This document shows positions 41,087 through 44,174 of a stretch of DNA of 44,174 bases, in pieces. Position 1 is the stretch's first letter, and the number at the start of each line of letters is the position of its first letter. Made by a program: the position numbers and the translations under genes. A model generated the notes under the pieces. It saw nothing but the letters and a program-made list of their open reading frames with translations. It did not search any database and had not been told where the DNA came from. This DNA is from Acidobacteriota bacterium (GTDB lineage Bacteria; Acidobacteriota; B3-B38; Guanabaribacteriales; JAGGZT01), in NCBI GenBank assembly GCA_021161905.1, contig JAGGZT010000015.1, positions 1 to 44,174 on the forward strand, in the 5' to 3' direction.

Positions 41087-41338
41087 AGGGAGAAAAACAC
41101 ATTCCCTTCCGGTGGTCGGAGTAATCCCGAAAGCCCTTCTTATGTACGGCGTTATGGCTCTCCTACCATCCTGGTCAACGAAGAGGATGTGGCGGGAGTC
41201 GAGCCTTCTGAAGGGGGCTCCTGTTGTCGGATATACACTACCTCTTCCGGGGAGATACGAGGTGTCCCTCCGGTGGAGATGATCGCTTATGCTCTCTCTT
41301 CCGCCAACCAATTAGGCTCTGGTTCCGATTCCAGCTAA
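41087..41338 (+). pseudogene. C-terminal fragment of a thioredoxin-like protein
   Basis: A plus-strand frame with no start reads YVRRYGSPTILVNEEDVAGV, GGSCCRIYTT, then GVPPVEMIAYAL and TAA (41336-41338). GSPT(I/V)xVNxxDV with a later SCCR and GVPP matches small thioredoxin/glutaredoxin-like proteins associated with metal or arsenic genes, as I remember them. The N-terminal half with the catalytic CxxC is missing: the frame meets a stop at 41084 and the DNA becomes the upstream region of the divergent permease gene. Probably a deletion remnant. Confidence 0.6.
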
Positions 41339-41345
41339 AGAAGAG

Positions 41346-41888
41346 TTATTCTGTTTTCCGTTTTACTTTCGAGAAGCTATAGGTCCTTTCGCCCTTTTTT
41401 GATAGCTGGAATAATCCTCCGCTCGTCAGCTGGGACAATATCTCTTTCTCCCTCATATGGTGATCGCTGAAGGAAAGGATGCCGTTAGGCTTCAATACCC
41501 GGTATAGCTCAGCGAGTAGTTCAGTTGGGTTATCTATCTCGTGGAAGGTGTCGTAGAGGAGGATGACATCGATGCTTTCGTCCGGCAAACCCGTTTTGCA
41601 ATCGGAATGGATGGTCTCAACATTGGTAAGCCCTTTCTTCTCGATGATCCTTTGAACCCTCTCAATTGCTAACGGGTTGATGTCAAGGGCATAGACCTTA
41701 CCCTTCTCCCCTACCAATCTTGAGGTGGGGATGATATAGCTTCCCGGTCCTACTCCATAATCGAGCACGCTAAAGCCGGGCTCGATCCCCACCTCTTCCA
41801 AGATCTTCATTCTCGGTAGGAGGAGGTCGCGCAGCTTGAACGAAAGCGCCATAAGTTTAAAACTAAGAGCCGATCCCTGCTTTTTCAT
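41346..41888 (-). CDS. SAM-dependent methyltransferase (ArsM/UbiE-like)
   Basis: A 180-residue class I methyltransferase. The ATG at 41888 overlaps the upstream stop as ATGA; an in-frame GTG at 41903 has no ribosome site. Motif I is VLDYGVGPGSYIIPTSRLVG, followed by VYALDINPLAIERV, DVILLYDTFHEID and VLKPNGILSFSDHHM. YDTFHEI is typical of a group of small methyltransferases in anaerobes and archaea. Translationally coupled to the membrane protein before it; substrate unknown. Confidence 0.8.
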   Translation of the reverse strand: MKKQGSALSFKLMALSFKLRDLLLPRMKILEEVGIEPGFSVLDYGVGPGSYIIPTSRLVGEKGKVYALDINPLAIERVQRIIEKKGLTNVETIHSDCKTGLPDESIDVILLYDTFHEIDNPTELLAELYRVLKPNGILSFSDHHMREKEILSQLTSGGLFQLSKKGERTYSFSKVKRKTE

Positions 41889-42229
41889 CCTTCTCTGACA
41901 CACCGGCAGAATCCGTGGTAGTTAGCGCAAATCCCACCCATCAAAGAGAACAAGCCCCAAAAGAGAGGAAGGCCAAAGATATGAGATATGGTAGGTTTTG
42001 CATAAGGTAGAAGGTATATTCCCCAGGTAATGAGGAAGCATCCGAGGATGATGCAGGTATGGCCAAAGACGAGGAGAGCTGTCCTTCCCCCTCTAAACCC
42101 TAAATAGATGAGTGCTACCCCAATGGATAGCATTACTATTCCTCCGGGGCTTCCTTTCGAGAGATTGATCATCCCGAAAACCGCCAGAACAATCCCCAAT
42201 ATCAAACCAACTAATCCCTTAAGCTTCAT
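41885..42229 (-). CDS. Four-helix membrane protein
   Basis: A 114-residue protein with four membrane segments: LVGLILGIVLAVFGMINL, IVMLSIGVALIYLGF, TCIILGCFLITWGIYLLP and LPLFWGLFSLMGGIC. A short Cys-containing tail (CANYHGFCRCVREG) follows. The second half is homologous to the 63-residue protein at 39030. AAGGAGGACAAC precedes the ATG. It forms an operon with the following methyltransferase through an ATGA overlap. Function unknown. Confidence 0.75.
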   Translation of the reverse strand: MKLKGLVGLILGIVLAVFGMINLSKGSPGGIVMLSIGVALIYLGFRGGRTALLVFGHTCIILGCFLITWGIYLLPYAKPTISHIFGLPLFWGLFSLMGGICANYHGFCRCVREG

Positions 42230-42260
42230 GTTGTCCTCCTTAGATTTGATTCTTACTCGT

Positions 42261-43262
42261 TTACCGCATATATTTGAACGATTTTTTTGACAAAATGGTT
42301 TTAACCTTTGGTTTTTGAAATAGACGGAGAAGTTGGGATTTCCCTATAATCGTGAGACTCATATTTACCGTATGTATCCCATGGCCCCCTTCTTTCAGGA
42401 TCACCTTCTTTTTATTACCGCATTTCCAGTTCTTGAATATCTCTTCGCTTCCGCTATGGTCTATAATCTCGTCTTGTGCTCCGTAGATCAAAAGGAGCGG
42501 TTTTTTGATGAGTTTGGCATTTTCCGCTGATTTATCCATAATTTTTCTCGCGCCTGTGAGGTATCTCATACTGAACTTCTTGACGATAAGGGGATCTTTA
42601 GCTCGCGCTATAGCCTCTTTTCTATCTTCGGGATGCCTTATCTTCCTCGGGTCTCCTTTCATATCCACGGTAAGGGCGGATGGGCGGAAGATGTAGTTGA
42701 AGGCATAATAGATGTAGGTCCAGAAGGATGGTCCAGATCGCTTTGAATAGCGATAGGCAGGATTTATTAGGATGACGCCGGCGATCTCTCTCCCCAGGTC
42801 TGCTCCAAGCTGGATGGCTATAGCACCCCCCAGGCTGTGCCCGAACAAAAATAAAGGCTTTTTCGGGTGTTTTTCCTCAAGTTTTTTGACGAAGTCCCTG
42901 AAGTCTTTTAGGAGTAGATCAAAGTCCGAAATATCCCCTCTTTTGCCTTCGGAGTATCCCGTACCCCGGGGATGGAGGATATAGAGGGCGAAACCTTCTC
43001 CTGAGAGTAACTCACCCAATTTATTGTAATCTCCCTCTCTTATTCCGCCGATGCCCGGGGTGATCATTACTATCCCGCGGATCTCCTTCTTGAGAACAAA
43101 CTCTTTGTAATAGAGCCTTAATCCGTCTCTTGAGAGGAAGTAGTGAGGATCCCTCTCTTTCGGCGAGAATGGAGGCTTAACCATTAACTGACTGAAGGAC
43201 CAAGCAAAAAGCATTAGGCTTATAAGAGAGATTGGTCTTCCCCTTCTATTCTCAGGCGTCAT
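42261..43262 (-). CDS. Alpha/beta hydrolase (monoacylglycerol lipase/lysophospholipase-like)
   Basis: A 333-residue hydrolase with an N-terminal hydrophobic anchor (ISLISLMLFAWSFSQLMV). Serine nucleophile in LFGHSLGGAIAIQLG, oxyanion region MITPGIGGIREGDYN, LHPRGTGYSEGKRG loop, aspartate in LLIYGAQDEIID and histidine in LKEGGHGIHTV: a full catalytic triad. The overall pattern matches lysophospholipase PldB-like/Hydrolase_4 proteins acting on lipids. The start is not firm, as the ATG lacks a clear ribosome site; internal ATGs at the anchor are possible. The basic C-terminal tail is unusual. Confidence 0.85.
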   Translation of the reverse strand: MTPENRRGRPISLISLMLFAWSFSQLMVKPPFSPKERDPHYFLSRDGLRLYYKEFVLKKEIRGIVMITPGIGGIREGDYNKLGELLSGEGFALYILHPRGTGYSEGKRGDISDFDLLLKDFRDFVKKLEEKHPKKPLFLFGHSLGGAIAIQLGADLGREIAGVILINPAYRYSKRSGPSFWTYIYYAFNYIFRPSALTVDMKGDPRKIRHPEDRKEAIARAKDPLIVKKFSMRYLTGARKIMDKSAENAKLIKKPLLLIYGAQDEIIDHSGSEEIFKNWKCGNKKKVILKEGGHGIHTVNMSLTIIGKSQLLRLFQKPKVKTILSKKSFKYMR

Positions 43263-43596
43263 GTTTAATTAAAAATTTTATCCTCGGTCGCATTGCTTTT
43301 ATTTTGCGAAATTCTTTTAATATTACTTAACGGTATGTGGTAATGGCAAGCCAAAGTTCAGATTAAAAACTCCTCCCCTGATTTATTGAACTTACACATA
43401 TACTAAGGAACCATAAAGCAGAAAGTAGCGAGACGGACTACGATCGCTGACCGTAAATTGTGAACCGAATTATTACAGAGGGAAAAGAAAGACTTTTGGG
43501 GGATATTTTAGTATTTGAAGGTTCCATTTTTGGTAGAAAGGTGGATGGGGTGATGTATAACTATAAATCTAGAGGCTTGGAGATTAGATTGACTTT
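43263..43596. other. AT-rich interval without recognisable genes
   Basis: No frame with protein-like character was seen on either strand, and no tRNA or known RNA. It separates the hydrolase gene from the HTH fragment and attC-like site, and would be the left part of a putative cassette region. Confidence 0.5.
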
Positions 43597-43625
43597 TTGC
43601 TTTTCTCTGCCTTATGTGGTATAAA
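43597..43625 (+). promoter_or_regulatory. Promoter before the HTH fragment
   Basis: TTGCTT (43597-43602), 17 bases, TATAAA (43620-43625), 17 bases before the GTG of the HTH reading frame. Confidence 0.5.
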
Positions 43626-43642
43626 TTTTGGCAGTTAGAAAG

Positions 43643-43824
43643 GTGATCCTCGAGGGGACTGTAGAATATTTGGGAAAAGGGAAGTTTACTTTTGATAAGA
43701 TGGCAAGGAAGGCAAAATCTCCGCCGTGAAAATTGCTAATCAATGCAGATTTAGAAAAGATGAAATAGATGAATGGTGGAAGAAAGTAGGAAATAAAGAA
43801 GCTCTTATTAACAAAGGAAAATAA
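43643..43824 (+). pseudogene. Frameshifted excisionase/MerR-type helix-turn-helix fragment
   Basis: From a GTG at 43643 the frame reads MILEGTVEYLGKGKFTFDKM then ARKAKSPP and stops. One base added near 43710 restores KGKISAVKIANQCRFRKDEI followed by DEWWKKV and TAA at 43822-43824. VKIANQxRFRKDEIDEW is the wing and end of the excisionase-family DNA-binding domain (GKIPAxKIGxxWRF in intact members). The recognition helix portion looks shortened as well. It lies about 100 bases upstream of an attC-like site in the same orientation, as a cassette gene would. Confidence 0.55.
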
Positions 43825-43926
43825 TTTCTTCTCTCCTTGTTATTTTACTTCATTTTAAAGCCGAAAGTTTGAGGGCTGGGAACTTTTTGGTATTTATGAA
43901 GATGCTGGCTTCTCCTTATTATTTGG

Positions 43927-44045
43927 TATAACGTTCTGTGGCTATGCGAAGTTGTCCGAAGCTGCTCCCTGCACCTGTCGAAAGGCAGCGTGGGGCAATT
44001 TGGGTGAGGGCAGTACTCACCCGAACCGCATAGCCGCTGTTAGAT
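43927..44045 (+). repeat. Integron attC-like recombination site
   Basis: A 119-base imperfect inverted repeat with attC architecture. The left end TATAACG resembles an R-double-prime box, and the right end GTTAGAT fits the R-prime consensus GTTRRRY. Just inside are perfect 9-base arms, GGCTATGCG (43940-43948) and CGCATAGCC (44027-44035). The centre folds into smaller stems (GGGTGAG/CTCACCC, GCTGC/GCAGC). The length is within the known attC range. No integron integrase is in the window. A different mobile palindrome is the alternative. Confidence 0.6.
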
Positions 44046-44068
44046 GAATTGTGCACTTGGTTCATATA

Positions 44069-44174
44069 TCAACCAAGCATTAAATGTGCTATCCCCAGAA
44101 AAATGCCCGTTCCGATTATATCGGCTAAAGTTGTTATAAGAGGAGTACTCGCTGTTGCAGGGTCTTTCTTGAAC
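44069..44174 (-). CDS. mgtE: Magnesium transporter MgtE, C-terminal fragment (runs off the window)
   Basis: The last 34 codons of a minus-strand gene that enters from beyond the right edge. FKKDPATASTPLITTLADII and GTGIFLGIA form the final membrane helices of MgtE-type Mg2+ channels, where DPA..S.P.ITT.....G is strongly conserved; the protein ends LMLG with TGA at 44069-44071. The gene tail is 24 bases from the attC-like site and convergent with it. Confidence 0.8.
   Translation of the reverse strand, partial: FKKDPATASTPLITTLADIIGTGIFLGIAHLMLG

Noticed and set aside
40893-41282. 129-codon plus-strand frame near the permease start
   Set aside because: No motif; the genuine coding signal in this area is the thioredoxin-like fragment in another frame (41087-41338).
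1-44174. CRISPR array, tRNA or rRNA genes
   Set aside because: No regularly spaced direct repeats and no tRNA or rRNA signature were found by eye; a tRNAscan/Infernal run would be decisive.

Overview
The window looks like a chromosomal segment of an anaerobic, Gram-negative bacterium. An outer membrane is implied by a TonB-dependent receptor and a DUF2490 beta-barrel. Anaerobic life is implied by class III ribonucleotide reductase with its activase, hybrid cluster protein, superoxide reductase, flavodiiron protein, rubredoxin and several ferritin-like proteins. The tungstate/molybdate uptake genes, exported S9 peptidase and NAD-type glutamate dehydrogenase suit a peptide- or amino-acid-fermenting lifestyle such as that of Aminicenantes/Acidobacteriota-like lineages. 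That placement is a guess from gene style; no rRNA or tRNA gene was seen. || Layout. 1-6.1 kb (minus): a TonB receptor with its own promoter and structured leader, then DUF3842, TupC, TupB, TupA and a DUF2490 barrel. 6.3-12.6 kb: methyltransferase, small membrane protein, chromate-type transporter, exported S9 peptidase, glutamate dehydrogenase. 12.7-16.3 kb: a decayed radical-SAM RiPP locus (CxCxC-type precursor plus a maturase that has lost its radical SAM core), a methyltransferase, a GT39-type glycosyltransferase and a 59-residue membrane protein. 16.4-20.7 kb: dispersed palindromic repeats around an MGMT-like protein without its cysteine, an AhpD-like protein, a metallophosphoesterase and Hcp, then debris of a P1B-type ATPase. 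20.7-30.7 kb: a type ISP/IIG restriction-modification enzyme, threonine/serine dehydratase, methyltransferase, NrdG and NrdD, and a minus-strand cluster of two methyltransferases and a Cys-rich membrane protein interrupted by one in-frame TGA. 30.8-35.75 kb (plus): an oxidative-stress operon headed by a Fur/PerR regulator: peroxiredoxin, superoxide reductase, ferritin, a truncated ferritin-like gene, flavodiiron protein, rubredoxin-cupin fusion, flavin reductase and a 53-residue rubredoxin. 35.8-43.3 kb: ArsC-like protein, methyltransferase, intact ferritin-like protein, small membrane proteins, DUF1284, BioY, a DUF318-type permease, a thioredoxin-like gene fragment, methyltransferase and an alpha/beta hydrolase. 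43.3-44.17 kb: low-coding sequence with a frameshifted excisionase-type HTH fragment, an integron attC-like site and the 3-prime end of mgtE. || How the parts fit. The stress operon reads as one pathway: the regulator senses peroxide or iron, peroxiredoxin and superoxide reductase remove peroxide and superoxide, the flavodiiron protein with flavin reductase and rubredoxin reduces O2 or NO, and ferritins store the iron. Hcp and NrdDG elsewhere in the window fit the same oxygen-sensitive physiology. TupABC probably supplies tungsten or molybdenum to pterin enzymes encoded elsewhere. || The most notable material is what ordinary gene calling misses: the eroded RiPP locus, the TGA-interrupted membrane protein, the ATPase, thioredoxin-like, HTH and possible nuclease remnants, the attC-like site, the TonB-receptor leader, and a large palindrome upstream of bioY that overlaps its likely -35. 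The number of broken genes suggests ongoing gene erosion, although assembly error remains possible for the single-base lesions.
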